DNA of 21,042 bases from JAAEQG01 sp023133475 (GTDB lineage Bacteria; Planctomycetota; Phycisphaerae; UBA1845). Shown here in pieces: positions 1-9,991 of this stretch. A program made the translations under genes and the position numbers. The notes beneath the pieces were generated by a model, which did no database searches, was not told the origin of the DNA, and was given only the letters and a program-made list of their open reading frames with translations. The stretch's first letter is position 1. Every line of letters starts with the position of its first letter. The stretch spans positions 1 through 21,042 of the forward strand of contig DAOVLE010000071.1 in NCBI GenBank assembly GCA_030631415.1. The letters are read 5' to 3'.

Positions 1-98
1 CTCCAATACCCGGCATAAATGCCGGGCCTAGCGCAAGCCTGCCGCTACGAAACCCACCCCACGCGTTGAATTGGTCTATACCTGAAAGCTGACAGCTA
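1..98. repeat. Hairpin repeat plus gene-end module downstream of the LOG gene
   Basis: Positions 9-26 form a perfect palindrome, CCCGGCAT-AA-ATGCCGGG. A degenerate copy lies at 14221-14247, at the end of the metallo-beta-lactamase gene. There is no T-tract, so it is not a classical intrinsic terminator. Positions 81-98 (CCTGAAAGCTGACAGCTA) look like a second low-complexity module with the internal repeat AGCTGACAGCT, and it runs into the stop codon of the LOG gene. Confidence 0.7.
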
Positions 99-1139
99 CT
101 CTACGTCATTGATGGTGTCGATCATATGCCGCAGGCGGGCGGCATTTTTTTTGTGGTAGTGGAACACCAGACGAGGCAAAGTGGGGTATTCGCCGGACTC
201 CTCGGGCAACGCCGCGGTTACCTGACGAATTTCGCCGGACTCCAAAAGGTCGGTGAAATCCTGATTCAGGTGGGCCAGTTCGTCATCGGACAGAGCAGAC
301 TTGAGCCGGATCACTAAATCCTCGAACACGAACCTGGACGAATGATAGCGGCGGTAGAAGCGGAGAATCTCTTCGACAGCCTTCTGGGCATCATCGGTGA
401 TGCAGAACAGCTTCATGTCATCCTCGTCGATCATGCCGTGGTGGAGCAACTCGGACTTGATGTAGGTTCGCCAGTGTTGCCAATAGGTCCCTCCCGGCTC
501 ATCGCAGAGCACCAACGGGATGGGGGTGGCTTTTCCGGTTTGCACCAGGGTCAGCGCCTCGAACCCTTCGTCCTGGGTTCCGAAGCCGCCGGGGAACAGC
601 ACAATTGCCCGGGCCTCCTTGACGAACATCAGCTTACGGGTGAAGAAGTACTTGAAGTTGATAAGCTTGTGGTCGCCGGCGATGATGGTGTTGGCGGATT
701 GCTCGAACGGCAGGGTGATAGCCACCCCGAAGCTGGCTTCACGTTTGGCGCCGTGGTGCCCAGCCCGCATGATCCCATCGCCCGCACCGGTGATGACCAT
801 CCAGCCGGCCTGCTCGATCAACTTGGCGAACTTCATCGCTTGCTGGTACTGAGGGTCGTCTTCCCGGGTTCGCGCCGAGCCGAATATGCTAACCTTGGGA
901 ATTTCAACATAGGGGGCGAAAACCTTGAACGCATAGCGCAGTTCCGCCAGTGCCCGATTGAGCAACTTCACCTCGCCACGCCCGCAGTTGTCCTTGGCCA
1001 ACCGGCAGACGGTAACGATCAACTCCGCGAGCAGGTCGTTATTTTCCGGGCAGCCGTACTTGCCCAGAAATTCCTGAATTTCTTTGTCCCGTTGGGCACT
1101 GATTTCTCTTTGCCTGTCGGAGGGTGGTGTATTTTGCAT
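96..1139 (-). CDS. LOG-family protein (cytokinin riboside 5'-monophosphate phosphoribohydrolase-like)
   Basis: A 347-residue cytoplasmic protein of the LOG / lysine-decarboxylase-like Rossmann family. These enzymes release the base from nucleoside 5'-monophosphates by hydrolysis. Residues about 82-90 (VSIFGSAR) open the fold, 118-126 (GAGDGIMRA) form the nucleotide loop, R169 lies in FFTRKLMF, and the signature PGGxGTxxE is at 183-191 with E191 as the expected catalytic acid. It is longer than the usual ~190-aa LOG: it has ~75 extra N-terminal residues and an ~80-residue C-terminal extension (270-347) that I cannot assign. Larger bacterial LOG or PpnN-like proteins also have extensions, so the physiological substrate is uncertain. 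GGAG lies about 11 nt upstream of the ATG. The gene stands alone, with repeat-rich DNA on both sides, and its TAG stop abuts a repeat module. Confidence 0.88.
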   Translation of the reverse strand: MQNTPPSDRQREISAQRDKEIQEFLGKYGCPENNDLLAELIVTVCRLAKDNCGRGEVKLLNRALAELRYAFKVFAPYVEIPKVSIFGSARTREDDPQYQQAMKFAKLIEQAGWMVITGAGDGIMRAGHHGAKREASFGVAITLPFEQSANTIIAGDHKLINFKYFFTRKLMFVKEARAIVLFPGGFGTQDEGFEALTLVQTGKATPIPLVLCDEPGGTYWQHWRTYIKSELLHHGMIDEDDMKLFCITDDAQKAVEEILRFYRRYHSSRFVFEDLVIRLKSALSDDELAHLNQDFTDLLESGEIRQVTAALPEESGEYPTLPRLVFHYHKKNAARLRHMIDTINDVE

Positions 1140-4033
<2,894 letters not shown>

Positions 4034-4036
<3 letters not shown>

Positions 4037-4068
4037 GCTCCCCTCCGGGTCGCCGCTAAACATGCCGG
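4034..4068 (-). promoter_or_regulatory. Repeat-derived ribosome-binding site and start of the TMTC/TPR gene
   Basis: On the minus strand the sequence reads TTTAGCGGCGACCC, then GGAGGGGAGC, then ATG. The same module occurs at 1336-1364 (plus: TTTAGCGGCGACCCAAAGGG, then GAGCGTG) and, more diverged, at about 7408-7446 (minus: TTAGCAACGCCCCGAAGGGG, then AGCATG). The Shine-Dalgarno and start codon of the glycosyltransferase therefore coincide with conserved positions of a dispersed repeat. Confidence 0.65.
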
Positions 4069-4199
4069 TCCCAAAATTGTAGGGCGGGTTCTACCCGCCT
4101 TCGTAGCATGGGATGGCGGGTGGAACCCGCCCTACATTTGCCTCGTTGCCTCTTCCCTCTTGCCTCTTCCCTCTTCCCTATTGCCTCTTGCCTCTCCTA
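4069..4199. repeat. GTAGGGCGGG inverted repeat and GAGGCAAGAGG tandem module
   Basis: The family 1 inverted repeat is at 4079-4136 (GTAGGGCGGGTTCTACCC / GGGTGGAACCCGCCCTAC). It is followed at 4138-4199 by a purine/pyrimidine-skewed tandem repeat of about 14 bp (TTGCCTCTTCCCTC on the plus strand), which runs straight into the TAG stop of the FlgI-like gene at 4199-4197. This is the whole space between two same-strand genes. Confidence 0.85.
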
Positions 4200-5918
4200 C
4201 ATGTCCGATTCGCCGCGCCCGGTCTTGGGTAGCGGCCCGAAGATTTCCGGTACTGAAGCCTGCTCGAGCATGAAGTCGGCGTTGATCGCATTAGTCCGGC
4301 AGAGGTCTGCCAAGACCTTGACCACCAGAGAATACGACACCCCCAACCCACGAACCAGTTTGCCCTCCTTCACCACCGGGTCGTCGCCCAGCATGGGGAC
4401 CAGGTCCTCCACACCCAGGGATACCGAAATTGGTGGAGACACCCTGTTGGAAAAAGGCGTTTTGCGAAGCAGGGTCAGTTGCCTGGCATCTTCATCGGCG
4501 GTGACGGTGATAAGGCCTTCCTCGTCGCAGAAGAACAACGGTGGAAGACAGGTGATCCCGTCACCAAACAGGGCAATCCGCCTCTCATGGGTCCGCTTTG
4601 CGTAGACCAGGTTCCCGGCGGAACTGTGCACAACGTCGAAAACGAAGTTGTCCTTGCCCAGAATCGTGGATACCACGGTTTTGTCGCCACGTGTGTACAG
4701 GCCTTCATAAGCCAGCACGCGAACGCGCGGGTCGGGATCGTCCAACAAGCTCCGCAAGGCGGCGGTGGTGCGGTACATGTCCTTCGCCTGAGCCAGGGCC
4801 TTGACCGCCGCCAGACGATAGGGGCTACGCAGGTCCCGGGCGTGTGCGATGATAGGCCCCACCGCCACCGGGTCCTCCAACTGCAAACCGGCAACTGCCG
4901 CATGGAAACTCGCATGGTCGTGTGGATCGGCATAGAGCTTTTGCAGTAGTGCAAGGGTGGTCCGACCGATCCCCTCGAACGCCAGGGCGATGTCCCGGTG
5001 CGGTGCGTCGGGGCTGATGATTTCCTGAGCCAACTCAGCCGCCCGGCGATCCAGGAATCCAGGGGGCGTCGGCAGATACAAATGCCGCACCAACTCCAGA
5101 AAGTGTTTCGGTTTCTTGGCATAGTGGCTGGGTATGTGCAGTTTGATGTGGGCGGGGGACTGTCCGTCCGCCACTTTCTTATGCGCGGGAAAGCGGGTGT
5201 TGATGCAACGTGCAACAGCCACCGCCCGCCGATACGATGGATGCTCCAACACCAGACGGATGCGGCGATCCTTGTTCAGGGTGCCCCCGCCGAGAATGGT
5301 GCCCAGGCGCGGGTCAGCTTTGGTGGCTGCCGACGGCGATTGCGACCACGGGTTGATGAACACTGGGCCGGCTGCGGTCGCCAGAATTTGCCCGGTAATG
5401 CTGCCCGCCGAGGTATCACGCTGAATCCGCAGATTGCAAGTATAAAGCCGACCACCCTCCAGCGACGTCGTCTGGGTGCCGGGCAACGCCCGGACGGTCA
5501 GATCGAAGCGTGTGCCGGATGGGACTGCCGCGGGAATCTCACCCTCGACGATCACCACCGCCGTGTCCCGATCGCCGAGGATTTGCTCGGGGGTGATCGG
5601 AAGGGCATCGCGCCCTCCCTTGGCGAACCGGTCCATTTTATACATTTCCTGCAACAGGTGGCGGCGCACCTTGGGCGGGCATTCCTTCGACCCGCGGGTG
5701 CCCAGCCCAGCCACCAGCCCGTAACCGCGCACGCGCATTCGTCGAAGCCCCTCGACCCAGGCCACCTCCGAAATGGTATCCTGAAAGGCTTTGGAATGGA
5801 TCAGCGGGTTGGCTGTTCCGGGAACCAGTTCGCCTTTCTTCTTGTTGTCGCAGGCCAGGTGCATCATCCCCAGCACCACTACGCCGGCCCACAGTATTGC
5901 TTTATGCCACAGCATCAT
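4197..5918 (-). CDS. FlgI-related (flagellar P-ring homologue) protein with HEAT-like repeats, membrane-anchored or exported
   Basis: A 573-residue protein. Residues 1-22 form a hydrophobic signal (AILWAGVVVLGMMHLA) ending at C23; the -3 residue is H, so the lipobox is imperfect and plain export is also possible. Residues about 48-285 resemble FlgI: SEVAWVEGLRRMRVRGYGLV plus AGLGTRG (50-76), VVIVEGEIPAAVPSGTRFDL (121-140), GGRLYTCNL (155-163) and RAVAVARCINTRF (231-243). A HEAT-like segment follows (about 345-420: RLAAVKALAQA, then PDPRVRVLAYEGL). The C-terminal part (about 425-573) has no assignment. FlgI is normally ~350-370 aa and encoded in a flagellar operon; no flagellar gene is nearby, so a P-ring role is doubtful and another envelope ring or scaffold is more likely. 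GGAG precedes the first ATG by about 5 nt; the second ATG at 5915 is equally usable. The TAG stop touches a tandem repeat. Confidence 0.72.
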   Translation of the reverse strand: MMLWHKAILWAGVVVLGMMHLACDNKKKGELVPGTANPLIHSKAFQDTISEVAWVEGLRRMRVRGYGLVAGLGTRGSKECPPKVRRHLLQEMYKMDRFAKGGRDALPITPEQILGDRDTAVVIVEGEIPAAVPSGTRFDLTVRALPGTQTTSLEGGRLYTCNLRIQRDTSAGSITGQILATAAGPVFINPWSQSPSAATKADPRLGTILGGGTLNKDRRIRLVLEHPSYRRAVAVARCINTRFPAHKKVADGQSPAHIKLHIPSHYAKKPKHFLELVRHLYLPTPPGFLDRRAAELAQEIISPDAPHRDIALAFEGIGRTTLALLQKLYADPHDHASFHAAVAGLQLEDPVAVGPIIAHARDLRSPYRLAAVKALAQAKDMYRTTAALRSLLDDPDPRVRVLAYEGLYTRGDKTVVSTILGKDNFVFDVVHSSAGNLVYAKRTHERRIALFGDGITCLPPLFFCDEEGLITVTADEDARQLTLLRKTPFSNRVSPPISVSLGVEDLVPMLGDDPVVKEGKLVRGLGVSYSLVVKVLADLCRTNAINADFMLEQASVPEIFGPLPKTGRGESDM

Positions 5919-6033
5919 TACAGCTCCGGGATTGCATCAGGGGACCACATCGCCAGCCACCAGGCAGCAAACCGGCATGCCCTTGGGTTTGCGGAGATCA
6001 CCATACCCACCCACAGCATCTGTCGTCAAGTCC

Positions 6034-6085
6034 GTAGGGCGGGTTCCACCCGCCGTGCCGTGAAGGCGGGTGGAACCCGCCCTAC
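6034..6085. repeat. GTAGGGCGGG inverted repeat overlapping the end of the Mpo1-like gene
   Basis: Arms GTAGGGCGGGTTCCACCC and GGGTGGAACCCGCCCTAC with a short loop. The TAG in the right arm (minus-strand 6084-6082) is the stop codon of the Mpo1-like gene. The rest of the interval 5919-6033, upstream of the FlgI-like gene, shows nothing recognisable apart from the SD near 5924. Confidence 0.88.
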
Positions 6086-6378
6086 TTTTCCGTTGCCTGG
6101 TAGCGTGGTGACACGGCGATGTAGGGTTTGCCGAGCAATCGTTTGAAGACAATCACCTCGCCCATGTCGTTGCCTTCGATACGGTGCCCGACCCATTGCA
6201 ACACGTAGCTGGCCAGCAACAGCACCACAGGCCTCCACCACAGGTCCCAGCGTTGGTGCACCAACTGCATCCCAACCAGCACCCCCGCCAGCGGCAGCAT
6301 GGGAATGCCGATAGCGTGCAAAACACGCGAAACCGGATGTTGATGCCGCGACAGCCATTTGTGCATCCACTGAGCCAT
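6082..6378 (-). CDS. Mpo1-like (DUF962/YGL010w family) small membrane protein
   Basis: A 98-residue protein with two hydrophobic segments and motifs of the Mpo1-like family: an early H-P-x-S-R-x-L-H-A-I-G-I-P (SRHQHPVSRVLHAIGIPM), then Y-V-L-Q-W-V-G-H-R-I-E-G-N near the second helix. The conserved His residues match the Fe(II)-binding histidines of yeast Mpo1, a dioxygenase that alpha-oxidises 2-hydroxy fatty acids. The bacterial substrate is unknown. The start at 6378 is chosen because the family begins just before W-x-x-x-H; an upstream in-frame ATG at 6450 adds an unlikely N-terminus. No strong SD is seen. The TAG stop lies inside a GTAGGGCGGG repeat, so the last residues (about ATEK) may be repeat-shaped. 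Confidence 0.7.
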   Translation of the reverse strand: MAQWMHKWLSRHQHPVSRVLHAIGIPMLPLAGVLVGMQLVHQRWDLWWRPVVLLLASYVLQWVGHRIEGNDMGEVIVFKRLLGKPYIAVSPRYQATEK

Positions 6379-6529
6379 AGCACAATGGTAACTGCGCGAA
6401 GCGGTGTACTGCAACATTTGACAGGCGACCGGGCCAGAGGATAAGATCATCTACGCCTCAGACGGCTGGCGGGTGCGATGCCTGCTGCCGAGGCACGGGA
6501 ATTTGAAGAAGCTGTGAGGTCATACGCCC
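6379..6529. promoter_or_regulatory. Divergent intergenic region between the Mpo1-like gene and a small lipoprotein gene
   Basis: This is the only stretch between the two divergently transcribed genes, so both promoters should lie here. No clear -35/-10 hexamers or operator palindrome were found. It is one of the few intergenic spaces here without dispersed repeats, in keeping with repeats sitting at gene 3' ends rather than 5' ends. Confidence 0.4.
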
Positions 6530-6802
6530 ATGCGACGATTTGGTGTTGTACTGTTGGCTGGCGGTTTGATTTTGTGGGTGGCTGGTTGCAGTGGCCCGCA
6601 GATAGCTAAGGAAAATTCGCTGGTGGCTCGCTATTTCTATCTTGGAGCCACACAAAGCTCGACGATGACACAGTCATCGGCGGAGCATCTGCATTCGCTG
6701 AACTGCGTGGTGGACCTGGATTCCAAGGCCTTGCTGGGCGACTTGGACGTGTTCTGGCAGCGTGACCGCGGGATGCGTTTGTCCCGCTGGCACGAGCGGT
6801 AG
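6530..6802 (+). CDS. Small hypothetical lipoprotein
   Basis: A 90-residue protein with a type II signal peptide: basic MRR, a hydrophobic core (FGVVLLAGGLILW) and lipobox V-A-G-C with lipidated C20. The mature part (~70 aa) contains SLNCVVDLDSKALLGDLD, followed by W-Q-R-D-R-G-M-R-L-S-R-W. This matches no family I can name with certainty. Small planctomycetal lipoproteins of this layout are common next to unrelated genes. It is transcribed alone, convergent with the zinc-ribbon membrane protein. Its stop TAG is 5 nt before a GTAGGGCGGG repeat. Confidence 0.72.
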   Translation: MRRFGVVLLAGGLILWVAGCSGPQIAKENSLVARYFYLGATQSSTMTQSSAEHLHSLNCVVDLDSKALLGDLDVFWQRDRGMRLSRWHER

Positions 6803-6872
6803 GGTTTGTAGGGCGGGTTTCACCCGCCTTCTTTATGTCCTGCCGCGGGTGGAATCCGCGCCACGTAGTTGA
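6803..6872. repeat. GTAGGGCGGG repeat between convergent genes
   Basis: The left arm (6808 onward, GTAGGGCGGGTTTCACCC) is intact. The right arm (about 6844-6866, CGGGTGGAATCCGCGCCAC) is degenerate. It fills the 70-bp gap between two convergent stop codons, where a bidirectional terminator or RNA 3' stem would be expected. Confidence 0.8.
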
Positions 6873-7304
6873 TCAGTCGTCGCTTACCGTACTGTTTTGG
6901 GCTCCAGGTTTCGCAATGGGAGTGCCGCATTCCGGGCAGATACCTGACACATTCCCGGTAAGGTTGTACCCACATCGCCAGCAGAAGCCTGGACGCCGTC
7001 TGCGCTCGGTTATACCAACGATGACGAATATTGTCCCGAGAGTTGGACCTGCCACTAACAACGTACAGCCGACAGCTTGGAAACAGGCTGTTGCCAGTGC
7101 CGGGCTGTACATCTGAGAATTGAGGGAGCGGTGCAACAACACCGCACCTAAACAGATGCCCCATATCCCATAGAACATCAGCAACAGCCCACAACATTTG
7201 CGCTCGAACGCTCGATCGCCGAGGTGGTAGCCGATCAAAAACGCACACAGCGGCCAAAGAATTGCGAACGCCAATAGGCCAAGTATGGCAGGTTTGTAGA
7301 TCAT
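6873..7304 (-). CDS. Small membrane protein with C-terminal zinc ribbon (planctomycete type)
   Basis: A 143-residue protein with three or four membrane helices (about 6-27, 38-58, 68-98) and a C-terminal cytoplasmic zinc ribbon: C108-W-R-C111-G-Y-N-L-T-G, then G-I-C123-P-E-C126-G. The four cysteines form a complete metal site, and the sequence between them is highly characteristic of small Planctomycetota/Phycisphaerae membrane proteins of unknown function. The start at 7304 (MIYKPAILGLL) is chosen because the longer frame reads upstream through dispersed repeats. The basic stretch ERRRRPG just before the ribbon is consistent with the ribbon being inside the cell. The TGA stop is 7 nt from a repeat arm. 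Confidence 0.82.
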   Translation of the reverse strand: MIYKPAILGLLAFAILWPLCAFLIGYHLGDRAFERKCCGLLLMFYGIWGICLGAVLLHRSLNSQMYSPALATACFQAVGCTLLVAGPTLGTIFVIVGITERRRRPGFCWRCGYNLTGNVSGICPECGTPIAKPGAQNSTVSDD

Positions 7305-7547
7305 GCCTTCAAGTTTGGGCGGGTTCGTCCGTTTCCGGGCAGGAACCCGCCATCTGCGTGCCCAGGTTGTCCACCGCCCAGCATTCTCAATTTTCAATTC
7401 CCCGTTCCCCATGCTCCCCTTCGGGGCGTTGCTAACCCGCATTTTTAGTGAACGCAGAGACGCAGAGAGCGCAGAGAAGAAGGGAGTGTGCCCAACGACA
7501 ATGTTTCCCATCCCCCCATTTTCAATTTTCCCCATTCTCCATTCTCA
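7305..7547. repeat. Composite repeat region (AT-rich, GGGGAGCATG and CGCAGAGA modules)
   Basis: No gene is seen. Modules are: (i) 7383-7405 and 7505-7547, minus strand AATTGAGAATGG / AAAATTGAAAATGG; (ii) about 7408-7446, the TTAGCAACGCCCCGAAGGGG module; (iii) 7450-7479, a tandem ACGCAGAG-type array on the plus strand; (iv) 7490-7515, minus strand GGGATGGGAAACATTGTCGTTG, matching the segments beside 1280 and 1465. The stop codon of the membrane fusion protein lies inside the AATTGAGAATGG module. Upstream sequence for the zinc-ribbon gene is contained here. Confidence 0.78.
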
Positions 7548-8831
7548 ATTCTTCACACTCACCCTGGTGGCGTCTTTCAGGTGGCGTGGGCGTTTGATCA
7601 CTAGCCGGTCGCCGGGCGTCAGGCCTTCAGCCACCCGGACCAGCTCGAACCGCCCCGGTATATCCTCCAACGTGACCTGTCGGAGACGTGCCACCAGGCT
7701 GCCGTCCTCCTCGACGATGACAAAACAGAAGTCGGCTCCGAACTTGCGGAAGAACACCTCGCGGCGGGCGGCGGTGACGTTCTGCCACGTCGCCGATTCG
7801 ATCCGGGCTCGACTGAACATGCCGGCCCGCAGGCGACCGTCGGGATTATCGAGGTGAAACTCCACGCGAAACTTGCGGGTGAGCGGGTCGGACTTGGGGG
7901 CAACGTGACTTAGCATCGCCTGGTAGGTGGCCCCGGGCACCGCATCAACCGAGACTTCCGCTTGGCTTTGGTGCCCCAACGTGCCCACCTGGGCACCGGT
8001 CAGATTGACGATCAGCTTCATCTTGTCGAGCCGGATGATCTCCACCAACGGCTGACCAGCCACCACGCACTCACCAGCTTCGTAGCGGGTTTGATTTATG
8101 GTGCCGGCGATGGGGGCGCGAACCTGGCAGCGTGAAAGCATTTCTCGGGCTTCAGCCAGAACCACCCGGGCAACCTCGACGGCGGCTTCAGCCGCCCCGC
8201 AAGCCTCTTGAGCACGTTTGTAAGCCGCCTTTGCCGAACAAAGCCGCGCCTCCGCCCGGCGAAATTGCGTCTCGTACCGGTCGTATTCGATCTCCAACGA
8301 ATGTTTATCCCGGTAGAGGTTCTCGATACGCTCGAACTCCGCTTTGGCATTGTCATGGGCAGCCTTTGCGTCACGCTGCTGAGCCCGGGCGACTTCCAGA
8401 GCCGACTCCGCCTCGCGGTGCTGACTTTGGGCAACGCTCAAGCTGGCTTCGGCCTTTTGCTCCGCGAGGTGGTACAGCGTCTCGTCGATACTGCACAGCA
8501 CCGTGCCCTGCTCCACGGGTTGCCCGTCTTCGACCGGTTTTTGCACGATTCGCCCGGAGGCTTCGGCGTGCACGGTCACCTCTTCAAAACCCTCCAAAAA
8601 GCCCCGGACGTCGAAAACAATGGGAATCTGCCGCGTGGCAACCTCAACCGCCTCGACCTCGGGCAATTGTGCCGTTTCACCCTGATTGCCGCCCGGGCTG
8701 CGGGCGTCGGCTAAACGCTTCATGTGAAGCGCCCCGACGACCAACCCAATAATCATCAGGACCGCCCCGACAACCACCACATTGCCGGAGGCAAAGGTGA
8801 GTCGGCTACGTCTCTTCTCCGAAGTGCTCAT
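7545..8831 (-). CDS. RND/HlyD-type membrane fusion (periplasmic adaptor) protein
   Basis: A 428-residue protein with an N-terminal anchor (about 16-36, VVVVGAVLMIIGLVVGAL). It then has the first half of a biotinyl-lipoyl domain (EVTVHAEASGRIVQ, then EDGQPVEQGTVLCSID), a long alpha-helical coiled-coil hairpin rich in Ala/Glu/Arg (about 120-230), the second lipoyl half (VRAPIAGTINQTRYEAGECV), and beta-barrel and membrane-proximal domains (MKLIVNLTGAQVG, then GRLRAGMFSRARI). This order is diagnostic for AcrA/MexA-type adaptors that bridge an inner-membrane pump and an outer-membrane channel. No RND permease, ABC subunit or TolC-like gene is present, so the partner must be elsewhere. The start at 8831 precedes MSTSEKRRSRL; the longer frame would read repeat DNA. 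The TGA stop lies inside a repeat. Confidence 0.92.
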   Translation of the reverse strand: MSTSEKRRSRLTFASGNVVVVGAVLMIIGLVVGALHMKRLADARSPGGNQGETAQLPEVEAVEVATRQIPIVFDVRGFLEGFEEVTVHAEASGRIVQKPVEDGQPVEQGTVLCSIDETLYHLAEQKAEASLSVAQSQHREAESALEVARAQQRDAKAAHDNAKAEFERIENLYRDKHSLEIEYDRYETQFRRAEARLCSAKAAYKRAQEACGAAEAAVEVARVVLAEAREMLSRCQVRAPIAGTINQTRYEAGECVVAGQPLVEIIRLDKMKLIVNLTGAQVGTLGHQSQAEVSVDAVPGATYQAMLSHVAPKSDPLTRKFRVEFHLDNPDGRLRAGMFSRARIESATWQNVTAARREVFFRKFGADFCFVIVEEDGSLVARLRQVTLEDIPGRFELVRVAEGLTPGDRLVIKRPRHLKDATRVSVKN

Positions 8832-9028
8832 GAGAAGTTGTGGTTCAGGCAACAGTAGGGCGGGTTTCACCCGCCTTCCCCACATCCCTTGGCAGGTGGA
8901 ATCCGCCCTACATCTACTTGGCGGGTGGAACCCGCCCTACATTTAGTTCCTAGTTAGCCCTGGGGGGCACGAATCGCGTCAGACATTCGCGTCCCCCACC
9001 GCTAAAGCGGTGGGCCACCCACATGGAA
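8832..9028. repeat. Tandem GTAGGGCGGG arms and a CGCTAAAGCGGTGGG module
   Basis: Positions 8855-8940 hold three family 1 arms: one GTAGGGCGGGTTTCACCC, then two right arms ending ATCCGCCCTAC and ACCCGCCCTAC. Positions about 8962-9022 hold a second family: GGGGGGCACGAATCGCGTC, then ATTCGCGTCCCCCACCGC and TAAAGCGGTGGGCCACCC. The latter is an inverted partner of the copy at 20883-20954. It ends immediately before the stop of the YfgM-like gene. Confidence 0.88.
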
Positions 9029-9991
9029 CTACTTCTTCGGTTCCTGCTCGGTCTCTGTTGGCTTGGGGCTTGGTTCCTCAGCCGGTTTCGCGGTGGGTTC
9101 TTCGACCGGCTTGGGAGCAGGTTCTTCGGCTGCTTTGTCTGCCGGCACCACCCGCGGGTCCCCTATTCGTATCACTTTCGGCTGAGGCCCCTGCTTAACC
9201 TCCACACTGGGCATATCGGGCGGTTTGGGCAGCAAGTGTGTGGGGATCGGCGGACCCACGAAGCCGGCATCCGGCTTGGGCATCCGCGTGGGTTTTAACG
9301 TTGGCTTTAGCGTGGGTATCGGCTTGGGGGCAGGTGCCAAAGTCACCTTGCAGAAAACGTCATCCAGGCGGTTGAGGCGATCCAACGCCGAACGCTGAAA
9401 CGGTGTATTGGCAAAACGGGCATCGTCCCGAAGCTGCTCGAGCAGCTTACGAACCTTCTCCTTGTGTGAGGAATCGCCGTCCAACACGAATCGGTCGGAC
9501 TCGACGCCAACCAAGCCATGCAAAGCCGTCCCCACCGCCAAGGAATTGCCAGGCAACCGCTCCTTCAACGCGCTGTAGGCCTGCTCCGCCTTGTCCAGAT
9601 AAACCGGATCAGCCCCCTCCTCGCTCAGCATCGAAAGCCGCGCGGCAATAACCGCCTCAGTCGCCAGGACCTCGAACACCAGGTTGTCGTCCTTTGCCTC
9701 GTCGGCCAACTCCTGGAGCCTCTCGAAGCCCATGTTGATCTCTGCGTCGGTTCGCTTCTCGTTCGACTGGGTGAAGAAGGACTTCTGTGGAATGCCCTCA
9801 AGGCTTTGCCAGGCGTCTTTGAGTTCCTGTTCCGCCGTGCCGGCACGCGAAACGACAAAGGCGCCCACGATGAAAACCGCCACCACAACCGCCACCAGAT
9901 AAAGCCCCCAACGCTGGAAGAAATCTCGTGCCCCTTCCAGCATTTGGACCAGATCATTGCTTCTAAGTTCTTGTCTTCGTTCTGTTCTCAT
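9029..9991 (-). CDS. YfgM-like membrane-anchored helical protein with Pro/Lys/Glu-rich tail
   Basis: A 320-residue protein. A cytoplasmic stretch (1-30) is followed by one membrane helix (about 31-50, LYLVAVVVAVFIVGAFVVS) and a helical extracytoplasmic domain (about 55-215, TPR-like with LQELADEAKDDNLVFEVLATEA). The end is a long disordered tail (about 218-320) with imperfect PTLKPTLKPT and EEPAPKPVEEPTAKPAEEPS repeats. The topology resembles YfgM/TPR_21 proteins that work near the secretion machinery, but sequence similarity is weak and the role is inferred. Its ATG overlaps the upstream lipoprotein stop (ATGA, 9991-9988), so the two are translationally coupled. The TAG stop is followed directly by a repeat. 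Confidence 0.75.
   Translation of the reverse strand: MRTERRQELRSNDLVQMLEGARDFFQRWGLYLVAVVVAVFIVGAFVVSRAGTAEQELKDAWQSLEGIPQKSFFTQSNEKRTDAEINMGFERLQELADEAKDDNLVFEVLATEAVIAARLSMLSEEGADPVYLDKAEQAYSALKERLPGNSLAVGTALHGLVGVESDRFVLDGDSSHKEKVRKLLEQLRDDARFANTPFQRSALDRLNRLDDVFCKVTLAPAPKPIPTLKPTLKPTRMPKPDAGFVGPPIPTHLLPKPPDMPSVEVKQGPQPKVIRIGDPRVVPADKAAEEPAPKPVEEPTAKPAEEPSPKPTETEQEPKK

Noticed and set aside
4998..6146. 382-aa plus-strand open frame
   Set aside because: Antisense to the FlgI-like gene and continues into a GTAGGGCGGG repeat; no domain, and composition is that of a shadow frame.
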